The notes beneath the pieces were generated by a model. That model ran no database searches. It worked only from the letters and a program-made list of their open reading frames with translations, and had not been told where the DNA came from. Position numbers and translations under genes: made by a program. 64,000 nt of DNA from Scortum barcoo (taxonomy: Eukaryota; Chordata; Actinopteri; Centrarchiformes; Terapontidae): positions 10,825,771-10,889,770 of the forward strand of contig CM041536.1 of the NCBI GenBank assembly GCA_023238725.1, written 5' to 3'. Numbering within the stretch: the first letter of the stretch is position 1; the number at the start of each line of letters is the position of its first letter. Shown one piece after another: positions 1 to 11,100 of the stretch.

Positions 1-1644
1 AGTTACATGGTTTGTTACACGGTAAGGCTGAGCTGTAAGAAGCAGCCACATCTCATTTTTATGCCCTTGAGATCTTATGATTGCATGACCATTAAGAGAA
101 ATGCTTAAATGGAAGAGATTTTCTTATAATTACAGTTCCCTGGCTGTCTTAAGTGACTGAATATATAAGGAGGTTCTGTGTACTGTAGAGGTGACACCAT
201 CAAAGAAGTCACTGGGTGGACAAGTGGGTGACTTATGCTCCCTCGACTTGAAAAACCCAAACACAATTTTCAAGTCACTACTCTAAAATAGCTGCTTGGG
301 CAAAGTGATGCTAATGAACTCGCTCTAGAAAATGAGCTCCAAAGACTTTCAGCACTTCCAGTGACAGGCAAAATCCTGAGGGAACCGTAATCAATTGTGT
401 GCCGACCCGCCATCCAAAGGTTGGGAGGGGTAGAGAAAGTGGGCTGACTTTGTTATGAGAGAGATATTGCTCCATTTGATGTTCTGTTTGGCCAACAGAC
501 CATTTCCGGGCAATAAACTGCAGTGTGTTGGTGTGTGTGTTGGGGCTTTGCTGATAATTAGTTTGGGCCTGATAATCAATCTGCATTCAGTCAAATTGAA
601 AAGTAGTCAGTGTGTCAGATTGACTGCTTTAATGTAAGGGCTGGCTTCTAACTAAGTGATACTCCATTACAGCCCTCATGCACAATTTAAAATATCTTAA
701 GCACAGCAGCAGATATTGTATTAAGGTATTCAAATGTTAGCTGAATAATGTTCATCAAAAATGTTGAATGCTATGAATAAAGTGAGAAAATAATATCAAC
801 ATCCCACAAAGAACATAAATTAACTAATATAATTAGCAATATAAATTGTCTATGATTAAATACAAAATGATAAATGCTACAGATAGTTTTCGCCATGAAA
901 CACACAAGGAAGACACATAAATATTAGCAGGACTAAATAAACAAATGCAAAAGCCTTCAAACATTTCAATTAAAAACTTGGACACTGAAGTTCTATGTGC
1001 TCTCCATACTAATGCAAACATTTTGCAAATATTGCACATAAAGCCTCGATGATGTGAATTCAGACCAACTCTTCAAGCATTCCCCACCAAGGCCTCTCCA
1101 GTATTTACTCAGAGTAAATACACTGCACACAGGCAGTGGAGACCAAAACATGCTTCACATCTGTATTTTTAAATAAAACATTGATGTAAATGTTTTCCCC
1201 TGCCATATTAAGCATAAAATTTAACATGGATTGTGTCACTGTTTGTGCCACAACATGCTGTTTTCATTTAAATAAACTTTAAATAACTGTTTTCTTATTT
1301 AGGTTACTGCTCATTTAAAAAAGCACCAGCCTTCAGTGGATATGACTATGACGTATAGACACAGTAATTGTCGTAAAAAAAATACCAGAGCTTAACAACA
1401 ACCATCTTTGCATTTACCACAGGTACTTGTCAACAGCAAAGTCAATAAAAGTTAAACTTAAAGCCTGGGCCACAAGGTAGTCTATCTCCTAAGAAACGTT
1501 ACTACATATGCTTGAGAAAATGGCTTAGTTATAAAGATTACTTTATGTACAAATATTACAGTGTATGTTTACCGAGCATGCATACAGTTCTTTTTATATG
1601 CAGTGCTGTTACCCATCCCACAGGAATCTGCAAAGAAAAACTAT

Positions 1645-1889
1645 AGACAGGTTCATGTCCATCACAGGGCCAACACACAGGCAGACAGGCACATCTACCC
1701 AAACACCCAGGGGTAATTTAGTGTGTTTAGTTGATCCAACACCATCTATAAGCCTTTGGTCTACTGGAGGAAACTGCTGCACCAAGAGGTACACACAGAA
1801 AACATGCCAACTCAACACATCGAAGCCCACAGATCAAACTCAGGACCTTCTCGCGGTAAGATGAAAGTGCTATCCACTGTGCTGCCTCA
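1645..1889 (+). mobile_element. LINE/SINE-like dispersed repeat tail, copy 1
   Basis: Contains the ordered landmarks of a very common teleost repeat: CATCACAGGGCCAACACACAG, then GGGGTAATTTAGTGTG, GGAGGAAACTGCTGCACC, AACATGCCAACTC, and CAGGACCTTCTCGCGGTAAGATGAAAGTGCTATCCACTGTGCTGCC in pieces. It aligns by eye with copy 2 near 19.5 kb. The element class is inferred from memory (LINE 3' tail or derived SINE). It is truncated and has no coding region. Confidence 0.6.
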
Positions 1890-2472
1890 GGAAAAAAGAC
1901 TGTAACCAGTCTTACGCTTAAGGGCTTTAGGCTGCACAAGTGTTAAGTCAGTGGATTTGAACTAAATCCTCAGTGTGAAACATTAAATTTAAGAAATACT
2001 GCTTAAAAGATTTACATCTAATTTTCTTAGTTTTTTAATAAAATCTGAATGCTTTTATATATTTTTTTGTTTGTTTGTTTTGTACGTATTAAATGAGAAC
2101 AACACATTTGCAACAATTGCAAACAATGAAATGTTGTTGTCATATTTTTATGTTGGTTACGACATATGTATTAAAGTCTTACATCACTGGACAGTCCTGC
2201 ATGGATGTTGTGTCCGTGTGGGTCTGTGTGTGTAAAAAGAGTGAGGAGGGATTACACTGCCACTGAAGCTTGGCGCTTTAAGCACACTGGGGGGAAACAC
2301 TGAACTGAGTGGCTGAGGGTGCATTTTAAAATGACCACACAGCGTTTCTAAAGAAATAAGGCTGCTTTCAAACACTTTTGTATGGTGGTAGTGAACTGGG
2401 CCTTTATCTTTTTAACGAACAAAAGACAAGGCAAGCATACAGAGATTAAGATATCATAGGTGCAGTACAGCA

Positions 2473-2736
2473 CAGAGCTGGGTGATAAACCAAAACTGGA
2501 CACCAAGATTATTTGCCTACTTTATTTGAAAAGTGTGATGCTTTTAAGATCTCTCTTCTCAAAAAGATATAACAGTAAGTGAAAATTCTCACTGCTGCTG
2601 TAAATTGTGAGAGGCAATGCTAAAACTTTGGAGGCACACAGTTTCTCCTGTAACTCTAATGGAGGGTACAAATAATATTATATTATTTGATTCATTATTT
2701 TAAATGATTCTTTCAATGTATTATTAATTAATTATG

Positions 2737-2814
<78 letters not shown>

Positions 2815-2842
2815 ATTTTCTGGTCATATCACCAAGCTCTAG
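2473..2842. mobile_element. probable hAT-like non-autonomous element
   Basis: The left end reads CAGAGCTGGGTGATA; the right end, reverse-complemented, reads CTAGAGCTTGGTGATA, giving terminal inverted repeats of about 14-15 bases. These resemble the GGGCTGGGCGATA ends of abundant fish hAT-type repeats. Flanking bases TACAGCA and TATAGCA could be a worn target duplication. The interior has no transposase and contains the TA microsatellite. Confidence 0.45.
2740..2811. repeat. (TA)n microsatellite
   Basis: About 35 uninterrupted AT units inside the probable hAT-like element. Confidence 0.98.
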
Positions 2843-3975
2843 TATAGCAAAGGAGTCTTTACAAACAGTCTTTATGTTGTCTATAAATCCTTAAGGGAAA
2901 GAGCATGAAGGAGTGGTTGCAAATTCGAGGTTTCTGACAAAATGAACGCTTAACTGAGATGTGTATAATGTGTACAATGCTCAAACTTTCTGATGCCTTT
3001 TGGCCTATTATCAAGAAATCTTTTTGCAGCCTAACAGCAGATCAGATTTAATGCTTCCTGTGAAATCAATAAACTGCCAAAAAAAAAGTGGAGTGAGTTT
3101 CTTGTCCACAAGCCCAGCCTTTATCAAGGAAGTACAGCTTCACCTTCAGCTCAGGACGAGTGAGTAATGATCTCCCTGTGGTTAGTTGTTCTTAAAGGTT
3201 TAGATGAACACAACAAATGGTTCAGACAGTAAAGTGCACCTTACACGACTTTGGAATGCAAATGCAGGTCAACAGACAAAACACCATTCAAAACACCCAC
3301 AGTCTGTTGTTAGTGTGCAACAACGAGGATTATTAACAGACATGCTTCAAGTGTTTTACATAAAAAAACAAATGTGAAGAAGACACCGTTATCCATTGGC
3401 ACCTAAATGCGTATTACCTGCTAAATGCTGGGTGACACAATTTTCCACAATTCACACTACAAAACAGAGGAAAGACAAATATGTTGAGAATTAAAGTTAA
3501 AGTGTTTTGACAAATGAGAGATTTTGAAGACCTGCTGCACACAGGGAGTATACTGAGTTGTTATGTACTGAGTCTATAAATCTGACCACAGCCCAAGACA
3601 GTCTGAAAAAGGTTACAGATCAGATATCAGTGAATACTTCTTGAGTACTTCACAGAGACAGTATTACTGATCTCTGATCACTGATCAGCCAAAAATCACA
3701 GGTTAACAGAGGAGTTTGTTGATATATACAGTAACACTTCTACTCCAACTGTCTCATCCACCATCTGTCTCTTTCTCCTGCGCAGGCTGTCCTGTGTTTT
3801 GTCAGATCGCTCAAACAACATTGTGTTGTTATGTGTAATGTGAATAATGCTTTCAGTGGCCAGTGCTGATTTTTTTATATATCATCCTGCCTCTAACCTG
3901 GTATGATTACACTTGGGTGAGTGGGTGATCCAAAAATCCAATATCATACTGTACAATATGTCATTTTATATTGCC

Positions 3976-4035
3976 TTATAATAACGCATTAATATGCGTT
4001 GTTATAATAACGCATTAATATGCGTTGTTATAATT
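3976..4035. repeat. two tandem copies of a 26-bp palindromic unit
   Basis: Units at 3976-4001 and 4002-4027 are identical, followed by a partial third (TTATAAT). Each unit contains the hairpin AACGCAT-TAAT-ATGCGTT. Confidence 0.9.
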
Positions 4036-4220
4036 GTGATCTGGGATATTAACTGTGTTTATGAAAACAATACCTTATAGATGAACATGTGCTGTCATAT
4101 TGATACAAAAAATACAGCATTGCAATAAATACGGTCCTACTCTTTGATTATCAACATATCATTTAACAAAACATCCAAGATATCAGAGATATTAAAGGCA
4201 TTGCTACCACAACATAACTG

Positions 4221-4243
4221 TATAAAATGCACAGCATTTTATA
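4221..4243. repeat. short inverted repeat, 10-bp arms
   Basis: TATAAAATGC, loop ACA, GCATTTTATA: a perfect stem near the right end of the possible hAT-like remnant. Confidence 0.85.
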
Positions 4244-7051
4244 TTGTCATATCGCCAGACCTAAATTGTACTGAACGCCACTCTTGAAATAAGTTTTAAT
4301 AATGCAGACGTGGCCAGTTCATGTCAGTAAATATGTGGACTGCACAAATATTCCCTGTCAACTCACACATGACCATGTGGACCGCTAAAAATAGGCACAA
4401 ACATGTCCAGTAAAGACAGCAGAATGCTGAGGCTGACATTCGCAGAGACGGGTGAAGCCACTTGGCGAAGACAGGACTGAGCCACGATTAGTAGTACCAT
4501 TAGTAACCGGCAGAACTGTAAATGTAAGTCTGAGTGACAGATGTACATGTAGTTGTATATGTCTGTTTATAACCCATAAGCAATTTTTAAGGAGATTAGG
4601 AGAGGTTAATGTACACATAATATCTTAAATTGGTCCCTTAATAACAACCCGGTGCCGTCCGCTCTGTGTGTTCCTGCCATGCATTTATCCAACTGTGGGT
4701 CATTGACAAACTCCCCTTTCACTAAACTAAACAGGCAGACTGAACCTTTCAGTGGAGCTTTAGATAACTGCTCTGGTTGTGTTCAATTTCTCAGGGGTTT
4801 TTGTTTATCTATATAAAAACATGTCAAGGACATTTCATCCTTACTGAACAAATGATTTTCTTTTGTCCTGATCAATGCTAACTCTCTTGTGGTACAGATA
4901 CAGTATATTTGCCTGTCTTTCAACCTGTTATGTGTTGCATCTTCACTGGATGCTGCCCCACCCTCTCACAAAATTACACAATTCATCATGAATGTGCAAT
5001 TAAGTTTCACACATGGCAGACCTTGATTTTTTTTCTAGCCTGTGATACAACTGTAGACTAAGATATTTTCAAATGTGTTAACTCAAAACTAATCTAGGCT
5101 TCTTTCATCTGAATTACTTGCGTTTCCTTTTTAGCTGTGTTATATGTGTGTTTTATATTACTTGTACTTAGTGAGTTATGTTGTGTTATATGAGCTATGT
5201 TCTTTACACGTTATTCTAGACTGGTACTTGGAATTGTCATAATGTCAAATTTAAAGTACATTTTGTCTTTTCGATTTACTTAAAGCGCAGAGCAGATTAG
5301 ACAGTGATTTTCAGCCTGGCCTCTTTATCCCTGTGGCAGCTTAAATCCGTCTTTGCCTTTTATTACTCTTCTAGGGTGAAGATTTTCCCCCTTCCAGTAT
5401 TTCTTTTGCTAAAACAGAGCCAACTGCTGGATAAAATGCTTTGTAATAAACTTAACAATAACAATGAGTCAAGTTGTAGGTTTATCATTTTGATGTTGCT
5501 TTTCCAAAACTGACCTCTCATCTGATAAAGATTCATTTAATTATTGATCATCTTACAACGTTAAAACACTAATTTCCAAATGAGATATCATCTTGCAGTG
5601 ACATGTTGTGCCTCTCTGCGCAAAAAACAGCAGAGATGTGAGAGTAACACAGTGAGGGGAGGAATGTGTCAAGAGAGTGCAGTGTGACAGTTCTGGCACA
5701 ACAAGCTCCTTCACAACCATTTTCCGATTATTCTATTGCTGCTGAACAAAATGCAACTCATAAGAATTGGTGAGACAAAAAAAGCTCACCATATCATATT
5801 CTAGTAAAACCAGGAGTTCTATATATTTGGGAAAAGCTGAAACGTGTGTCCATGACAGGCCATCAGGAAGTTTATATTCGACTAAGTTGTTGGACTTTGG
5901 CCAAAATTTCCCACATCAAAGTGAAATTTTGGGTCTTGAAGCTGAACATATTTCAATTAGCATCCATTGCTCAATAAAGTAACTGAGAGCAGTTGTAATG
6001 ACATGCCTTCAGTACAGCAAAATAACATTATGAAGTGTCTCCAGTGACAGGGGTTTCTGAGGGAAGTGAGAAACTGAGTGGAACTGATACATGTTGTGCA
6101 ACATTAAAGCTAAAATGGCAAGGGTGGAAGATGAAAGTTCAGGCCAGTGTCACAGTGTGGATAGTGATCTAAACAGTTTAGGACATGTATATTTAGTACA
6201 GTTACAGATGGGGAAACGCTAGTACATTTGGAATATGCAAAGGAGGCTAAAGTTGTAGATCAACATCTGCTCTCTTTCTTTCTGTGTTGACCATCCTGTG
6301 GCCAAACCTTCGCACTGAGCACCTGACTGTCCACACCTCATCTTGAGTGGGCGCGGGTAGGGGTAAAGAGTAAAAGGTGAGTAAAACTGAAAATGGGAGC
6401 GCTGATGATTGATGAGGTGGAAGGACACTGATTAAAGTTTTGTCTGACAGATTCGTAGTCGTTCTCCTTGAAGTGAAAGTTCAAGATGACTGATCCAGTC
6501 ATGTGGGCAGACTTGTGATGACTGTTGCGCTGAAAGCAGTGCAAATGATCACATGGACGTAACATTGTTGGGGGACATACGCTTGTACTTATGACAACTG
6601 AAAAGGCCACAAACTCTTGTCCAGGTCAAAACGAGGGACAGGCTATGAATCACTGCATTCCCACAAGCTGATGTATGCATGTTACAATGGCTTTACTATT
6701 GCCAGTGCTTAGCATCAAGATTATAAGCCTTGTATTGACATTTGCAAATAAATAACTGAATAAATAAAATCTCTTTAATAATATGAGGATCTAAGAAGCA
6801 TCTTAAAAGGTGTAATTTCCATAAAGATGGTTATTTCTTATTTCCAAGGAATTTCTTTATGAAGGCAGAAAACTGAGGAAACACTGAATAGAAGTAGCTT
6901 TGAACTGAAAGGGCAGAACTGCAAATAGAAGTGGCAAGGCTCTGACTTGTGCAATGTTGCCTACACATTAGGAGTTGCAACGGCATGGTGTAGTGCTTAA
7001 AAAAATGCTACCCAGTGGCATTCTAAAAGCAAAAAAAAACAAGAGACTTAC

Positions 7052-7135
7052 TGTTCGTTGACAACAAAGATGCAGTTGTCTTGCGAGGGTAGGCTTGAGA
7101 CAGGATGCTTGCAGGTCACCTTCCGCTCATTGTGA
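7052..7135 (-). CDS. plekha5: plekha5 coding exon 4 (end of WW2 and linker)
   Basis: An 84-base exon about 40 kb downstream of exon 3. Its first base completes Asn76; it then reads HNERKVTCKHP, followed by SQDNCIFVVNE, and ends with two bases (CA) of a probable Gln104. The acceptor is CTCCCAATAG and the donor GTAAGT. HNERKVTCKHP and SQDNCIFVVNEQ are the strongest PLEKHA5 diagnostic strings in the window; PLEKHA7 has HNQQTTAFRHP. The second WW Trp is replaced by Cys84, which I recall as a family feature, so WW2 is probably a non-canonical partner of WW1. The stretch after HP reads VSSLPSQ where mammals have VTGQPSQ. The next exon, expected to lead toward the PH domain, was not found in the 7 kb to the left. 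Confidence 0.95.
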
Positions 7136-8166
7136 CTATTGGGAGAAGGGACAGGAAACAAAGTGATTAATGTTAGAAAATACTGCATACACATGTCAGG
7201 AAAAATAAACCCATCAATAATGCATGATCTATCTTCAAAATGGCTTATGGATATGCTGCTTATTGCCCCAAGGACCCAAAGATATTTTCAAAGAACTCCA
7301 GCTACAAAGGGTTGAGAGAACTCGTCATGGCCAAAACATGAGAGCAGCTGAGAGAGTTTGTATTGGCAGAGTAGAAACGGGAATAGTGAGTGGAGACGGG
7401 GCCGATACGCAATATGGAAATAATATTAGCAAGCTGTGCCGAAGAAGGAATTAATCAATCAAAAGCTGATCCAAACTGTGAGAACTGGTCCATTCTAACA
7501 TAACACTGGGTTAGTGTGACACCAGAGCAAGCACTGATGGCAAAATCCAGAAAAAGATTTAGCTTACAGGAAAAACAACAGCTAAAGTAGCCCATGGAAA
7601 GACAAAGTATGGCACATGGGGCCAAAATAAAAGTAGAAAAACGTAACATTGGTTATTCCATGGGGAAAAAAAAAAGCGCATGGGCTCTAACAGGCTGCCA
7701 TCCTACACTCAACATGTAATGATAGAGATGCAGAAAATGCCACCCACCCATCTTGTTGGCCAATTACAGCGGCCCACAGTCACTTCCACCCTAACATGAT
7801 TAGAACACCAGGGCAAAAACCACAAAATGTTTGGAGAGGAGTACCGAGGCCTTAACAACAAAAGCAGCTTTGCAGTAAACTAGAGCCCAGTCAGTGTTGT
7901 GTCCGATCTGGATGGCCTGGGGGCGGACACTTAAAATTTCCAGTAAGAATTACAAGCTTCACTGTTCCTTACTTTTACTAGTAAATCAAGTTTTGGTTTC
8001 CACTGTATCACTGAAATAGTGACTACCCTGCAAAATTGATTCAGATCCAGATCTAGTTCATCATCTTCTGATCTCATTACCGGCAATTTAGAGCTGCAAA
8101 ATCGATAGTTATTTGATTACACTGTCAGAGAGTTATGGTGATAGGAAGTGGCTGTAAAGTGTATGT

Positions 8167-8195
8167 TGTCAATATATTAATTAAATATATTGACA
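8167..8195. repeat. perfect inverted repeat, 12-bp arms
   Basis: TGTCAATATATT, spacer AATTA, AATATATTGACA. AT-rich and in the middle of intron 3; no element ends or coding sequence around it. Confidence 0.9.
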
Positions 8196-11100
8196 GTGGC
8201 AGAGATTAAACATGACATTAAACAATATGAGTAAAGAGAAGAGCTGCTGTGTCAACAACAGCCTTCGAAGCTACTACTGGCTGTACGTGCTGGACAGTTA
8301 TTCTATATTTCAACTCAGTCCGGCTGTACTATAAACAGAGGAGAGTCGAACTACAGCCCAAAAATAACAGTTTTTAAACATGGGGTACTCATGTACTGAA
8401 AAGAGCGAATACCAAGCATGAAATAAGGGGTTTAGTTTCAGTTGAGCCTGGAGAGCAACAGTCTCCACAGCTCTGGTCTATAATTACTGAAGGCACTGTT
8501 GGCAGCAGAGCACTTTGTGCGGTCTTGGGGCAGACCAGCGGCACCATTTTTCTTTGGTATCCTTTCACACATGCCTATACTGTTCTGCACGTAGGTTGGC
8601 TGCAGATTTAAGGGAAGACAGAGAAGCCTGGATAGGTATTTATGCGCACAGAAGTGGGATGAACTGTGCAGAACTGTGGATGGGATTTAATAATCAGTTT
8701 CAAGCTATCGGTTCCAATCCCCAATACTTGGGATACATTTAGCTTTGATACTCTTGATTCCTTTGCAAACAGTGACTTAATGCATGCACCGCAAGTTTTC
8801 TTTTATGTGGTACTTCAGCCTTGGCTAAAAGGAAAATAAGTTTAAATATATGGGTTAATTGGCAATGTAAGCCATTTCATTACAGAAAAGTGTTTGATGC
8901 CTTCTAGGATATTTTAAAAAACGATCTAATGAAAGGAAATCCTTCCACTGTGTTCACTTTGGTATATTTTCTCTTACCAGGTAATGACAAAGGTGTCCCT
9001 AAAGCACTATCCTCCATAACTCCATGTGTTTACAATTTCCTTACTGCAATATGTATTACTATGTGAGCTGGTGTGGAATGGTATGAAACCTCATGAATAT
9101 GCAAAAGGGTATCTGCACAAACCATAAAACATATTAACATTGCTAAAAATATTGTTACATTTTACATTTATAACTTTGTTTTTATGTGTTAATACTAAAT
9201 TAGATAATTTTGCATGATATAGAAGGGTTGGTAGTATTGTCATTTCCACTGGAAATCAACTCCCAGTCTGCAGCTCTATGCAGTTTTCAGCTGGTCTCAG
9301 CTCATTGTTTTGGTTTGGCAGTCCATGTGGTTGAGTCCCAATGACTCTAAATAATGGTACCGTAAGTATGTGCTCTCAGCGCACAAACTCATGCAAGTCA
9401 ATTGTACACTTCTTACCCACTAAAGAATGGTAAAATAAAAAAGGCCAAGGAAAACAAAAGCAAACATCTACTGTAGCAAGCCAAAAGAGACCAAGACATT
9501 TTTCTCAGAAGTAAGCAGAACAAACCAAGGCTACGAAAGAACATTTGCTTTTAACAGAGTGATGGCCCCTTCTCAGTCTATATTAAACGACGGCTCCAAT
9601 ATGATACCCATGTTGCTGTGTTTGTGACATGGTAGACAGGTGTGTGCTAAAATATTTGTCACAGGAACTTGATCCAGAGAAATTATGCTTACAGTATGTC
9701 TGCCCTCTCTACATGGAGGTCAGTGGGCAGGGTAAACTTCAGTACTCTGGAGTCAGGATTCATGCTCATGATAACGAGGTACAGCCATCAAACAAATGTC
9801 AATTAGCTATGTAATACAGTGGTCAAATGTTTTTTTTATAATCTAAACTGGCCTATGAAACTAGTTTCAATGTGCCATCAAAATGTCTTGATAGAGATCA
9901 GTAAAATGTCACAGTAAATTGATTTGAAATAAAAGTCAATTTTTGATTAAAGTAATCATCTGACAGATGTGTTCAATTATATCTCAAAACAAGCTATAGG
10001 AAAATGAACCTAAATTAAAAGGATGTAAACCATATTAGCTAAATAAAAGTGTTCGAAGCTGTTAGTTAAAATACCTGCTTCAAAATTAAATTGACGAAGG
10101 GTCTTAGGCTTACAGCTATAAAATTAAAAGGCCCTCCTGACGTTAAGAAAGTTTTTGCAGATGTGCAGCCTGACACGTGTGAAAGGTCAATGTTTTTAAA
10201 AGGGAGGTGTGTAACATCAAAGAGTCCCCGTACCTATATGAACGTAAGCTATTTGAGAAGGTCCTTAACATTCCCAACATGATCCATGATCCATGTGGAA
10301 TGGGAGGACAGTGAATTCTTAACCCTCGGTGGAAAACATGGGGGCCACGAAGTAACCTGATGACTGTGGTTGTGTGTAGGCAAAAACAGGAAGAATGAGT
10401 AACAGCAATACACATGTCTCTGTTTGAACAACCTACAAAAGAAGCCAACCACAATGAGTGGTTGTCTTGAACAAGTCTTATAGTCATTTTCATAATCCTA
10501 TTCAAATTATACAGGAGTGACATTTAGCATACCACCGTGACAAGCTTGACAACACTGTGAAAAAGGATGAAGGCATCCCACACTGCATACATGTATATTA
10601 CTCAGAATCAACTACATTGCCTCCGCATGGCATCAATGGCTGATTGCAAATATGACAGGATCATATTGCAAAACAATCAATGACAGAATAAGTGGGTCGG
10701 CTGCCTTGTCTAATACGACATAAAGGCCCTCTGAAAACAGCACTGGATGATATTGTTATCAACTGATGACAACAACCTTTGTCACATGAAAATCAACTGA
10801 TGCTGCACAGCTCGAATTCAGATCTCTTTTTGAGTAAATGTGTTTTTCAAAATACTTCTGCCAGCTAGTCTTTGTTTACAGCACCGTTTAAAATGGTCAC
10901 ACGTGCTCTGGAGGATGTGGTCTGTGGTCACTACAGCCAAGATTAAGTTAGCATAAAATCACGGGGCTGTACAGTAAGGAGTGCATATGGTAACATTTTT
11001 GCTTCAATAAAGGGCAAAAACATTGTATGCTCTTCATTTAGGTTTGGAGTTCTTCTTGTTTTCCAGAGGGAGTTGTTGGTTTATTAGGTGGGTATGGCTG

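Larger units (their letters stand above)
3918..4264. mobile_element. possible second hAT-like remnant
   Basis: The right end CATATCGCCAGACCTAA is close to the CATATCGCCCAGCCCTA ends common in fish repeats. The left end (GTGAGTGGGTGATC) is a much weaker match, so the boundary there is a guess. The interior is AT-rich, has no coding capacity, and carries a 26-bp palindromic duplication. Confidence 0.35.
1..7051 (-). other. plekha5: plekha5 intron 4 (partial, continues off the window)
   Basis: Follows the donor of exon 4 and runs off the left edge. I looked on the minus strand for the next expected PLEKHA5 segments (a VATMTSEEKKERPISM-like stretch, then the RRGWLYKQ start of the PH domain) and saw none. 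Open frames here are short and resemble no family. It holds a LINE/SINE-like tail, a TA microsatellite inside a probable hAT-like element, and a second likely hAT-like remnant, all listed separately. The rest is AT-rich sequence in which I recognise nothing. Confidence 0.8.

Noticed and set aside
8709..8722. tRNA B-box-like string (GGTTCCAATCCCC)
   Set aside because: No matching A box at the right distance and no cloverleaf; not enough for a tRNA or a tRNA-derived SINE.
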